Source: Pseudescherichia sp031987975
Lineage (GTDB): Bacteria > Pseudomonadota > Gammaproteobacteria > Enterobacterales > Enterobacteriaceae
Length of the DNA: 64,000 nt
Reading direction: 5' to 3'
NCBI RefSeq assembly: GCF_031987975.1
Contig: NZ_DALZYX010000012.1
Location: forward strand, 1 to 64,000
Shown: positions 17,496 to 25,679 of the stretch, one piece after another
Position numbering within the stretch: the first letter of the stretch is position 1
How the letters are laid out: each line of letters opens with the position of its first letter
The notes under the pieces: model-generated
Told to the model about the DNA's origin: nothing
Seen by the model: the letters and a program-made list of their open reading frames with translations, nothing else
The model's database searches: none
Program-made: the position numbers and the translations under genes

Positions 17496-19676
17496 TTAGC
17501 GCAGATCGAAGCGGTCGAGATTCATCACCTTCACCCAGGCAGCAACGAAGGTCTTCACAAACCGCTCGTGGCCATCGTTGCTGGCATACACTTCCGCCAG
17601 CGCTCGCAGAATGGAGTTAGAACCAAACACCAGGTCAGCGCGGGTGGCGGTATGCTTCACCTCGCCGCTCAGGCGATCGCGCCCCTCAAACAGCTCAGCG
17701 CTATCATCGGTCGCCTTCCACTCGGTGCGCATATCAAGCAGATTAACAAAGAAGTCATTGCTGAGTACGCCCACGCGCTGGGTAAAGATGCCGTGCTGGC
17801 TGCCGTCGAAGTTAGCCCCCAGCACACGCAGGCCGCCTACCAGCGCCGTCAGCTCCGGCGCGGTCAGCGTTAGCTGCTGCGCTTTATCAATCAGCAGCGA
17901 CTCCGTGGTCGAGGTGTCAAGCGCCGTGCGGTAGTTACGGAAACCGTCGGCAATCGGGTTCATCAGTTCAAACATATCGATATCGGTCTGATCCTGGCGA
18001 GCATCCACGCGACCCGGTGCGAACGGAACGTCAATAGCAACGCCTGCCTCTTTTGCCGCCAGCTCAACGCCGACTACCCCAGCCAGAACAATAATATCCG
18101 CCAGCGACGCCTTGTTTGCCGTACGCTGAATCGCCTCCAGTACCGGCAGAACACGGGCCGCCGTTGCGTTGACCTCCCACTCACGCTGAGGAGCCAGCGC
18201 CAGACGCGCACCGTTCGCACCGCCACGCTTATCGCCACCGCGGAAGGTAGAGGCAGAAGCCCAGGCAACCGACACCAGCTCGCTTACGGAAAGCCCAGAG
18301 GCGGCAATCTCGGCCTTCAGGCTGGCAATGTCTTCCGGAGATGGATTGAAAATTGCCTGCGGCAGCGGGTCCTGCCAGATCAGTTCTTCTTTCGGCACTT
18401 CCGGGCCGATGTAACGCGCTTTCGGTCCCATATCTCGGTGCGTCAGCTTGAACCAGGCCCGGGCAAAGGCCTCGTTGAAGGCCTGCGGATCGTTCAGGAA
18501 GCGACGGGAAATCTTCTCGAACTCCGGATCGAAACGCAGCGTTAGATCGGTGACCAGCATGGTGGGCTTACGCTTTTTCGCCGGGTCAAAGGGATCGGGA
18601 ATGATTTCCGGGGCATCAACCGCTTCAAACTGGATCGCGCCCGCCGGGCTGCGGGTCTGTACCCACTCGTATTTAAACAGGTTCTCAAAGAAGTAGTTGC
18701 TCCACTGGGTTGGCGTCTGCGACCAGACCACTTCCAGCCCGGAGGTGATGGCATCCGCCCCGCTGCCGCTGCCGTAGCTGCTGCTCCAGCCCAGGCCCTG
18801 CGCTTCAATAGGCGCGGCCTCAGGATCGACATCAACGTGCGTTGCCGCCGCTGCGCCGTGAGTTTTGCCCAGCGTGTGGCCACCCGCGATTAACGCCACG
18901 GTCTCTTCGTCGTTCATCCCCATGTTGCCGAAGGTAGCACGAATGGCGGCGGCAGCAGAGATTGGCTCACCGCTATGGTCCGGGCCTTCCGGGTTAACGT
19001 AGATCAGACCCATCTCGGTTGCGCCCAGCGGCGCTTTTGCCAGTGCTTCAGGATGGCGATGCTTGAGCCAGGTTTTTTCGTCGCCCCAGTTAACGTCCAG
19101 ATCCGGCTCCCAGACGTCTTCACGCCCGGCACCGAAACCAAAGGTGCGGAAGCCAGAGTTCTCCAGCGCCACGTTACCGGCGAGGATAAAGAGGTCGGCC
19201 CAGGAGATCTTCTGGCCATACTTCTGCTTAATCGGCCACAGCAGGCGACGAGCCTTGTCCAGGCTAACGTTATCCGGCCAGGAGTTAAGAGGAGCAAAAC
19301 GCTGCTGCCCCCGGCCTGCGCCGCCGCGACCATCGATAGAGCGGTAGGTGCCTGCGCTGTGCCATGCCATACGAATAAACAGGCCAACGTAGCTACCCCA
19401 GTCCGCAGGCCACCACGGCTGTGAATCGGTCAGTAGCGCTTTGAGATCGCCTTTCAGCGCGGAGTAGTCGAGTTTGCTGAACTCGCTGCGGTAGTCAAAG
19501 TCTTCGCCCAGCGGATTTGAGCGGTTTGAGTGCTGATTCAGCAGGTCAACGCGAAGCTGTTTCGGCCACCAGTCGCGGCTGGTTGTTCCCGCCCCGGCGC
19601 TCCGATCGGCGCCCCCCTGGTGAAACGGACATTTGCCTGTGGAAAGTGTGTTATGGATATCGTCTGATGCGCTCAT
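17496..19676 (-). CDS. katG: catalase-peroxidase HPI
   Basis: Bifunctional heme catalase and peroxidase that removes H2O2 in the cytosol. It has 726 residues, as in E. coli. The distal heme residues Arg102, Trp105 and His106 lie in IRMAWHSAGTYR. The second, degenerate peroxidase domain occupies the C-terminal half. Control by OxyR is expected from the family. ATAG-containing repeats are present upstream (19731-19770), but their spacing does not fit the OxyR consensus well, so no site is called. Confidence 0.97.
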   Translation of the reverse strand: MSASDDIHNTLSTGKCPFHQGGADRSAGAGTTSRDWWPKQLRVDLLNQHSNRSNPLGEDFDYRSEFSKLDYSALKGDLKALLTDSQPWWPADWGSYVGLFIRMAWHSAGTYRSIDGRGGAGRGQQRFAPLNSWPDNVSLDKARRLLWPIKQKYGQKISWADLFILAGNVALENSGFRTFGFGAGREDVWEPDLDVNWGDEKTWLKHRHPEALAKAPLGATEMGLIYVNPEGPDHSGEPISAAAAIRATFGNMGMNDEETVALIAGGHTLGKTHGAAAATHVDVDPEAAPIEAQGLGWSSSYGSGSGADAITSGLEVVWSQTPTQWSNYFFENLFKYEWVQTRSPAGAIQFEAVDAPEIIPDPFDPAKKRKPTMLVTDLTLRFDPEFEKISRRFLNDPQAFNEAFARAWFKLTHRDMGPKARYIGPEVPKEELIWQDPLPQAIFNPSPEDIASLKAEIAASGLSVSELVSVAWASASTFRGGDKRGGANGARLALAPQREWEVNATAARVLPVLEAIQRTANKASLADIIVLAGVVGVELAAKEAGVAIDVPFAPGRVDARQDQTDIDMFELMNPIADGFRNYRTALDTSTTESLLIDKAQQLTLTAPELTALVGGLRVLGANFDGSQHGIFTQRVGVLSNDFFVNLLDMRTEWKATDDSAELFEGRDRLSGEVKHTATRADLVFGSNSILRALAEVYASNDGHERFVKTFVAAWVKVMNLDRFDLR

Positions 19677-19844
19677 CTATCTGCTCCCAATATGGTGTTA
19701 CCGTTACGATATACACCACTCTTAATAAGAGATAGTTGAATCCATCCACAGATTTAATAGTTAAATCCGACTGTTTTTATTAGTAATTAAGTGGCAGATA
19801 TGGATGCTGACAATGACATTCATCATTCATATCGATTGGACAAT

Positions 19845-19867
19845 AAAAAACCGCCGAAGCGGTTTTT
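19845..19867 (-). terminator. metF terminator overlapping the stop codon
   Basis: On the minus strand, AAAAACCGC-TTCG-GCGGTTTTTT begins within the metF stop codon. The short stem with a UUCG tetraloop and T-tract is a clear rho-independent terminator. Confidence 0.9.
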
Positions 19868-20756
19868 ACAGGCCTGGACGTACGCCTAGCGTATGGCAAA
19901 TAGCGTAGCTCATTTCAGCGCGGTTTAGGGTATAGAAGTGGAAGTCCTTCACCCCTTCGCGGCTGAGGATCTTCACCATATCCATAGCGATGCTTGCCCC
20001 TACCAGCTTGCGGGTTTCGGCATCGTCATCGAGGCCGTTAAACATCTGCGCCATCCATGCCGGAATACGTACATTGGTCATGTCGGCAAACTTCTTCGCC
20101 TGCTTAAAGTTAGAAACCGGCAGAATGCCTGGGATAATTTCCACGTCAATGCCGGTTGCCGCGCAGCGATCACGAAAGCGCAGGTAGCTTTCCACGTCGA
20201 AGAAAAACTGAGTGATCGCCCGATTCGCCCCGGCGTCAATTTTACGCTTCAGGTTGAGCAGATCCGCCTGGGCGCTTTTCGCTTCTGGATGTACTTCCGG
20301 GTAGGCCGCCACGGAGATATCGAAATCGGCGACCTCTTTTAACAGGCCCACCAGATCGGCGGCGTACATATCTGGTTTGCCACCGTTTGGCGGTAGATCG
20401 CCGCGCAGGGCGACGATATGGCGAATGCCGTTGTTCCAGTAGTCCTGGGCGATAGCGCGGAGTTCGTTGCGGGTCGCGTCGATACAGGTCAGATGCGGCG
20501 CGGCCTCAAGCCCGGTCCGATCCTTAATACCTTTGATAATGCTGTGCGTGCGGTCGCGCTCGCCGGAGTTGGCACCGTAGGTCACCGAGACAAACTTCGG
20601 CTTCAAGCTGCTTAAGCGATCGATGGAGTGCCATAAGGTCTGTTCCATTTCACTGGTGCGCGGCGGGAAAAATTCAAAGGATACGTTAATCTGCCCCTGC
20701 ACTTCTGCCAGGCTCTGATTCAGGGCTTCCCGCTGGTTGGCGTGAAAAAAGCTCAT
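19866..20756 (-). CDS. metF: 5,10-methylenetetrahydrofolate reductase
   Basis: FAD enzyme that reduces methylene-THF to 5-methyl-THF, the methyl donor for methionine synthase. It has 296 residues. The N-terminal FEFFPPRTSEME motif (about 27-38) is typical of the TIM-barrel reductase, with the catalytic glutamate in its first half. Met boxes lie upstream, so MetJ with S-adenosylmethionine should repress it. It lies in the same direction as metBL but has its own promoter and terminator. Confidence 0.97.
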   Translation of the reverse strand: MSFFHANQREALNQSLAEVQGQINVSFEFFPPRTSEMEQTLWHSIDRLSSLKPKFVSVTYGANSGERDRTHSIIKGIKDRTGLEAAPHLTCIDATRNELRAIAQDYWNNGIRHIVALRGDLPPNGGKPDMYAADLVGLLKEVADFDISVAAYPEVHPEAKSAQADLLNLKRKIDAGANRAITQFFFDVESYLRFRDRCAATGIDVEIIPGILPVSNFKQAKKFADMTNVRIPAWMAQMFNGLDDDAETRKLVGASIAMDMVKILSREGVKDFHFYTLNRAEMSYAICHTLGVRPGL

Positions 20757-20796
20757 ACCTTACCTCATCAATCGCGTGTCTTGGTTGTTGTCGTGT

Positions 20797-20828
20797 GAAC
20801 TTCTATACGTTTAGACGTCCAGATGCCA
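20797..20828. promoter_or_regulatory. metF met boxes
   Basis: Four consecutive 8-mers related to AGACGTCT lie upstream of metF: GAACTTCT, ATACGTTT, AGACGTCC and AGATGCCA, with the third the best. They form a MetJ operator array. Confidence 0.85.
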
Positions 20829-20924
20829 AAATGACGTAAAAGCGGGATAACGTCAACAGAAATATCGCGGTTAGAGATGAGGAATATGCAGGGAAGATGA
20901 AAAAAGTTCATGTCAGGCAGAAAG

Positions 20925-20946
20925 CCCCTCTCCTGGCAGAGAGGGG
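20925..20946 (-). terminator. probable metBL terminator
   Basis: An 8-bp perfect stem CCCCTCTC / GAGAGGGG lies just after metL. The downstream T-run on the minus strand is short (CTTTC), so termination may be modest. Confidence 0.6.
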
Positions 20947-20957
20947 TTAATCATAAA

Positions 20958-23390
20958 CTACAGCAGCTGCGCCAGACGGTTGATGTCCGACTGAATAGCG
21001 CCTGCGGTGACGTCGCGACCCGCACCCGGTCCACGGATCACCAGCGGGTTGTCGCGGTACCAGCGGCTCTCGATGGCAAAGACGTTGTCACACGGCAGCA
21101 GGGCCGCCAGCGGGTGCTCGGGACGCACCGCCTCTACGCCAACACGCGCTTTTCCGTTGGCGTCAAAGCGCGCCACGTAACGCAGCACCAGGCCCATCTC
21201 CCGTGCCGCTTCCAGACGCTGCACCATCTGCTCGTTCAGCACGTCACCATTTTCAAAGAAGTGATCCACCGACCCCTCTTCGCATCCAGCGGGCACCAGC
21301 GACTCAACGCGCACCTGGTCCGGCTCAATGTCGTACCCCGCCTCACGAGCGAGGATCACCAGTTTGCGCATCACATCCTTGCCGGAGAGATCGACACGCG
21401 GATCCGGCTCGGTTAGCCCCTGCTGCCAGGCCTGATCGACCAGGTCGGTGAAGGGTACGGTGCCATCAAATTGTAAGAACAGCCAGGAGAGCGTTCCAGA
21501 GAAGATGCCGCTGAGAGAGAGAATCGAATCACCGCTATCGATAAGATCGCGTACGGTGTGGTTCACCGGCAGGCCCGCGCCCACGGTGGCGTTATAGAGC
21601 CAGCGACGGCCCGTTTTCTCGAAGGCATCGTGGATCTGGCGATACTTATCGCTGGTGCTTGCCCCGGCCAGCTTGTTGGCGCTGATGACGTGAAAACCGT
21701 GGCTGGCAAAGTCGAGGTACTGATCGGCCAGTTGCTCACTGGCGGTGACGTCCAGCACCACCAGATCGTCATAGGGGTGCGCGCGCATCCACAGGAAGAG
21801 AGAGTCATCCTCGTGCGCCACCGCCTCGTCATTAAAGAAAGCCAGCGCGCGGCTCGCATCCAGTCCATCATAGCTCAGCAGGCTGCGGCGGCTGTCCACC
21901 ACGCCCGCCAGGACAAACTCAAAACCGGTGCGGGCAGAGAGCGCGCTCTGCTCACGGGCAAACAGCTCCAGCCAGCGCGAACCAATATTGCCCTTGCCGA
22001 ACAGCACCAGGCCAATGCGCTTCTCGGCGCGGAACAACGACTGGTGCAGGCCCTGGATCAGGCTTTCGGTGGGGCCAACGCGCAGCACTGCCACCAGGCT
22101 AATGCTGTCGTCGGACTGCCAGATAAACTCCACTGGCTGACCCTTCAGCTGCTGCCAGAAGCGGTGGCTGTGCAGCGGGTTACGGCATACGCCCGCACCA
22201 ACCAGCGCCACCAGCGCCAATCCCTCACGCAGGCGCAGCTCGCCCGGTAGCCCGGCTTCGTCGAGCAGTTTCAGCGCGCTATCAACCACTTCCGAGGTGT
22301 AGCAGAGCTGGAGCAGATTGCGGTCGGTATGCACGCCTACTGCCAGCGGACGCAGCTGGGCGCGCTTCAGGATCAGGTCGATCTCTTTATGTGCCAGCTT
22401 AAAGTCCTGGCTCGGCGGAACCTGAAACTCAATCAGGCAGACATCATCATGGCTGGTAACGATGCGCGCGCCCGTCCCGGAAGCCAGCACGCGCTCAATG
22501 CGGGTAGAGCCTTGTTCCGGGTTGTAGCTACAGCGCAGCTGAAGATCGATATCGCTGCCGGAGACCGGCTGGAGCGTGCGGGCATGGAGTACCGGTGCGG
22601 CCAGGCGGGCCAGCTCGCTGGCCTCGTCCAGACGCAGCAGCGGCAGCAGGCAGGCGTCTTTAACCTTACGCGGGTCGGCGCTGTAGACCCCGGCCACGTC
22701 GCTCCAGATAGTCACGCGGGAGACGCCGCCCAGCGCGCCAATCTGCGTCGCCGAGTAGTCGGAGCCGTTACGGCCCAGCAGCACGGTTTCGCCCGCATCG
22801 TTGCGGCAGATAAAGCCGGTCACCACCAGCCGTTTGCCAGGGTGCTGCACCATCAACTGTTGCAGCAGCGGATAAGAGAGGCCTTCGTTCACCTGCGGCT
22901 GGGCGGAGCGCTCGGCGCGCAGAAACTCTCGCGCATCCAACCAGGCGGCATTCAGCCCCTGCTGATTAAGCACGGCGGACATCAGGCGTGCGGACCAGAT
23001 CTCGCCGTGCCCCACGACCTCGGCATAGACCGCATCGGTAATACCGCCGTCAAGCAGGCCTGCAAGACGCTCCAGATCGTGGATAAACTCGCTTATCAGC
23101 CCATCCGCCTGCTCCGGCGGCAGCAGGCCACCGATCAGCTCGGACTGGTAGCGGCGCAGCGCCTGTTGAACCTGATGCGCAGAGAGCCTGTCGGTCTGGC
23201 TGAGCTTCAGCCAGCTGATCAACTGGTTGGTGGTGCTGCCGGCGGCCGAGACCACCATCATATCGCCAGGCTGCGAATACTCCGCCATGATACCGGCGAC
23301 ACGCAGGTAACACTTCACATCCGCCAGACTACTACCACCAAACTTATGCAGTTGACGACCCTTCGCCCCTGCCTGCGCAATCACACTCAT
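20958..23390 (-). CDS. metL: bifunctional aspartokinase II / homoserine dehydrogenase II
   Basis: Catalyses the first and third steps of the aspartate pathway toward homoserine and methionine. It has 810 residues. The kinase domain begins with KFGGSSLAD (about 16-24) and runs to about 450. The dehydrogenase domain begins with the NAD(P) motif VLFGKGNIGSRW (about 466-477) and reaches the C-terminus. It follows metB by 2 bp, so the two are translated as one operon repressed by MetJ. Confidence 0.97.
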   Translation of the reverse strand: MSVIAQAGAKGRQLHKFGGSSLADVKCYLRVAGIMAEYSQPGDMMVVSAAGSTTNQLISWLKLSQTDRLSAHQVQQALRRYQSELIGGLLPPEQADGLISEFIHDLERLAGLLDGGITDAVYAEVVGHGEIWSARLMSAVLNQQGLNAAWLDAREFLRAERSAQPQVNEGLSYPLLQQLMVQHPGKRLVVTGFICRNDAGETVLLGRNGSDYSATQIGALGGVSRVTIWSDVAGVYSADPRKVKDACLLPLLRLDEASELARLAAPVLHARTLQPVSGSDIDLQLRCSYNPEQGSTRIERVLASGTGARIVTSHDDVCLIEFQVPPSQDFKLAHKEIDLILKRAQLRPLAVGVHTDRNLLQLCYTSEVVDSALKLLDEAGLPGELRLREGLALVALVGAGVCRNPLHSHRFWQQLKGQPVEFIWQSDDSISLVAVLRVGPTESLIQGLHQSLFRAEKRIGLVLFGKGNIGSRWLELFAREQSALSARTGFEFVLAGVVDSRRSLLSYDGLDASRALAFFNDEAVAHEDDSLFLWMRAHPYDDLVVLDVTASEQLADQYLDFASHGFHVISANKLAGASTSDKYRQIHDAFEKTGRRWLYNATVGAGLPVNHTVRDLIDSGDSILSLSGIFSGTLSWLFLQFDGTVPFTDLVDQAWQQGLTEPDPRVDLSGKDVMRKLVILAREAGYDIEPDQVRVESLVPAGCEEGSVDHFFENGDVLNEQMVQRLEAAREMGLVLRYVARFDANGKARVGVEAVRPEHPLAALLPCDNVFAIESRWYRDNPLVIRGPGAGRDVTAGAIQSDINRLAQLL

Positions 23391-23392
23391 GT

Positions 23393-24553
23393 TTACCCCT
23401 TGGCTGCGATCCGGAATGCATTTTCCAGATCGGCAATTAAATCTTCACCATCTTCAATACCGGTCGAGATGCGTAGCAGCGTCTCTGAGATGCCAGCAGC
23501 GGCGCGCGCTTCGGCGGCCATGCCCGCGTGCGTCATGGTGGCAGCGTGAGAGATCAGGCTCTCAACCCCGCCCAGCGACTCTGCCAGCGTAAACAGCGAC
23601 AGGCCGCTCAGGAAACGACGCAGCGTCTGCTCATCACCGTCCAGCTCGAAGCTCAGCATCGCCCCGAAGCCTTTCTGCTGGCGGGCAGCAATCTCGTGGC
23701 CCTGGTTTTCCGGCAGCGACGGATGATAGAGCTTCTTCACCAGCGGCTGCGTCTTCAGGAACTCAACGATCGCCTGGGCGTTACGCTGCGCCACTTCCAT
23801 ACGCGGCGACAATGTACGCAGACCACGCAGCAGCAGGTAGCTATCAAATGCGCTGCCGGTTACGCCAATATTATTCGCCCACCATGCCAGTTCGGTGACG
23901 GTAGCTTCCTCTTTGGCGATCACCACGCCGGCGACAACGTCGGAGTGACCGTTGAGATACTTGGTGCAGGAGTGCAGCACCAGATCCGCCCCCAGCGCCA
24001 GCGGATTTTGCAGCGCCGGGCTGAGGAAGGTGTTATCCACTACGCTCACGGCACCGGCTTCGCGGGCCAGCTGACAGATTTTCGCAATATCCACGACGCG
24101 CAACAATGGATTACTTGGACTTTCGATCAGCACCAGCTTCGGTTGCTCAGCCAGCGCCGCCTTCAGGGCCTGCTCATCGTTTTGATCGACAAAGAGAACG
24201 CGGTAGCAGCCGCGCTTCGCCAGGCTGTCAAACAGACGGTAGCTACCGCCGTAGCAGTCGTGCGGGGCTACCAGCAGATCGCCAGGCTTCAGGTAGACCG
24301 TAGTCACCAGGTGGATCGCGGACATGCCGGTATTAGTCAGCACCGCACCCGCACCGCCTTCCAGCTCCGCCAGCGCACGCTGGACGACATCGCGCGTCGG
24401 GTTGCCACGGCGGGAGTAGTCATGAGCGCGCGGCTCGTTGAAATCAGTGAAATTATAGGTGCTGGAGAGATGAATCGGCGGGACAACGCAGCCGTACTGC
24501 TCGTCATCATTCAATCCGCTACGCACTGCAATGGTGGCCTGTTTACGCGTCAT
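23393..24553 (-). CDS. metB: cystathionine gamma-synthase
   Basis: PLP enzyme joining O-succinylhomoserine and cysteine to give cystathionine. The start MTRKQATIAVRSG gives 386 residues, as in E. coli; an ATG 27 codons upstream would run into the met boxes. The PLP lysine lies in HSCTKYLNGHSDVV (Lys198). It is the first gene of metBL, divergent from metJ. Confidence 0.97.
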   Translation of the reverse strand: MTRKQATIAVRSGLNDDEQYGCVVPPIHLSSTYNFTDFNEPRAHDYSRRGNPTRDVVQRALAELEGGAGAVLTNTGMSAIHLVTTVYLKPGDLLVAPHDCYGGSYRLFDSLAKRGCYRVLFVDQNDEQALKAALAEQPKLVLIESPSNPLLRVVDIAKICQLAREAGAVSVVDNTFLSPALQNPLALGADLVLHSCTKYLNGHSDVVAGVVIAKEEATVTELAWWANNIGVTGSAFDSYLLLRGLRTLSPRMEVAQRNAQAIVEFLKTQPLVKKLYHPSLPENQGHEIAARQQKGFGAMLSFELDGDEQTLRRFLSGLSLFTLAESLGGVESLISHAATMTHAGMAAEARAAAGISETLLRISTGIEDGEDLIADLENAFRIAAKG

Positions 24554-24612
24554 GTGAAGGCTTCCTGGCTTAATGGATGAAAAATCAGGCCACAGAATAG
24601 CATTGTGACAAT

Positions 24613-24660
24613 AGACGTCAATACATCTGGACATCTAAACTTCTTTGCGTATAGATTGAG
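24613..24660. promoter_or_regulatory. metB-metJ met box array
   Basis: In-phase 8-mers AGACGTCA, ATACATCT, GGACATCT, AAACTTCT, TTGCGTAT and AGATTGAG resemble the MetJ box AGACGTCT; the first four are good matches and the last two weak. They lie between metB and metJ and should control both directions. Confidence 0.88.
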
Positions 24661-24828
24661 CAAACCGGGAATAGCCGTTAAAATTATCTGCATTAGCGCA
24701 CATCTGCAGAGCCAATACTCCGTGTCACGGTGGCGTCTCTACGGTAAACTACGCGAGATTACGGCCCTGTCCCTGCGTTTAGTCGGGTTTTGGCCATTTA
24801 TTAATGAGAAAGAGGATTAAGGTATCTC

Positions 24829-25146
24829 ATGGCTGAATGGAGCGGCGAATATATCAGCCCCTACGCTGAGCACGGTAAGAAGAGTGAGCAAGTAAAAAAA
24901 ATTACGGTTTCCATTCCTCTGAAGGTGTTAAAGATCCTCACCGATGAACGCACCCGTCGTCAGGTCAACAACCTGCGTCACGCCACGAACAGCGAGCTGC
25001 TGTGCGAAGCGTTCCTGCATGCGTTCACCGGCCAGCCTTTGCCGAACGATGAAGACCTGCGCAAAGAGCGCAGCGATGAAATCCCAGAAGAGGCGAAGGT
25101 GATCATGCGCGAACTGGGCATCGACCCGGACACATGGGAATACTAA
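24829..25146 (+). CDS. metJ: methionine repressor MetJ
   Basis: Ribbon-helix-helix repressor that binds met boxes with S-adenosylmethionine as corepressor. It has 105 residues, the E. coli length. The beta-ribbon KKITVSIPLKV (about 23-33) and the helices NNLRHATNSELLCEAFLHAF (about 45-64) are present. It is divergent from metBL. In E. coli yiiX separates metJ from rpmE; here only two terminators do. Confidence 0.97.
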   Translation: MAEWSGEYISPYAEHGKKSEQVKKITVSIPLKVLKILTDERTRRQVNNLRHATNSELLCEAFLHAFTGQPLPNDEDLRKERSDEIPEEAKVIMRELGIDPDTWEY

Positions 25147-25149
25147 TAG

Positions 25150-25173
25150 AAAAGGGGCTTCGGCCCCTTTTTG
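25150..25173 (+). terminator. metJ terminator
   Basis: The hairpin AAAAGGGGC-TTCG-GCCCCTTTTT directly follows the metJ stop codon. Confidence 0.92.
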
Positions 25174-25218
25174 TAGGGTAGCGTAAAACGCCGGGTGGCA
25201 GCTGCCAAAATTCAGGCA

Positions 25219-25246
25219 CAAAAAAACCGCCCGGAGGCGGTTTTTT
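25219..25246 (-). terminator. rpmE terminator
   Basis: The stem ACCGCC-CGGA-GGCGGT is flanked by A and T runs on both sides, just after rpmE on the minus strand. It can also serve as a second stop for metJ. Confidence 0.9.
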
Positions 25247-25261
25247 CTAAGCAGCGAATTA

Positions 25262-25474
25262 TTACTTGCTGCCCGGGATGCTGAAGCGCTTGTTGAAGCG
25301 GTCAACACGGCCACCGGTAGCAACGTCACGCTGCTTGCCAGTGTAGAACGGGTGGCATTTGGCGCACACGTCCAGGTTCAGATCGTGACCCACGGTAGAG
25401 CGGGTTTTGATCACATTACCGCAAGAGCAGTTTGCAGTAATTTCAACGTAATTCGGGTGAATACCTTTTTTCAT
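25262..25474 (-). CDS. rpmE: 50S ribosomal protein L31, zinc type
   Basis: The 70-residue L31 keeps the zinc cysteines: Cys16 and Cys18 in NCSCGN, and Cys37 and Cys40 in VCAKCHPFY. It is therefore the C+ form that can be displaced by a C- paralogue under zinc starvation. Start MKKGIHPNY is conserved, and it stands as a single gene with its own terminator. Confidence 0.97.
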   Translation of the reverse strand: MKKGIHPNYVEITANCSCGNVIKTRSTVGHDLNLDVCAKCHPFYTGKQRDVATGGRVDRFNKRFSIPGSK

Positions 25475-25679
25475 GGAAGAAACCTCAGTTAAGGCCGCGT
25501 CGCTCTTCCAGCCCTAACGCCGGACACCACGCGAGATGATTGATTAAGCTTTGGCGGCGGAATGCAACACCAAAGGCGGCGAATCATACAGAAATTAACC
25601 GCCCTATGCAAACAGATCCGCATCTGCTCTCTCACAATGTGTATACTATCCCGCCAGTTTCAAGTGCATGGATAAAAAA

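Noticed and set aside
19731..19770. Possible OxyR operator upstream of katG
   Set aside because: Two ATAG tetramers are present but begin 25 bp apart, not 22, and the partner tetramers are poor.
22329..23549. Long plus-strand open frame of 406 codons opposite metL
   Set aside because: It covers the aspartokinase half of metL in antisense and has no recognisable domain.
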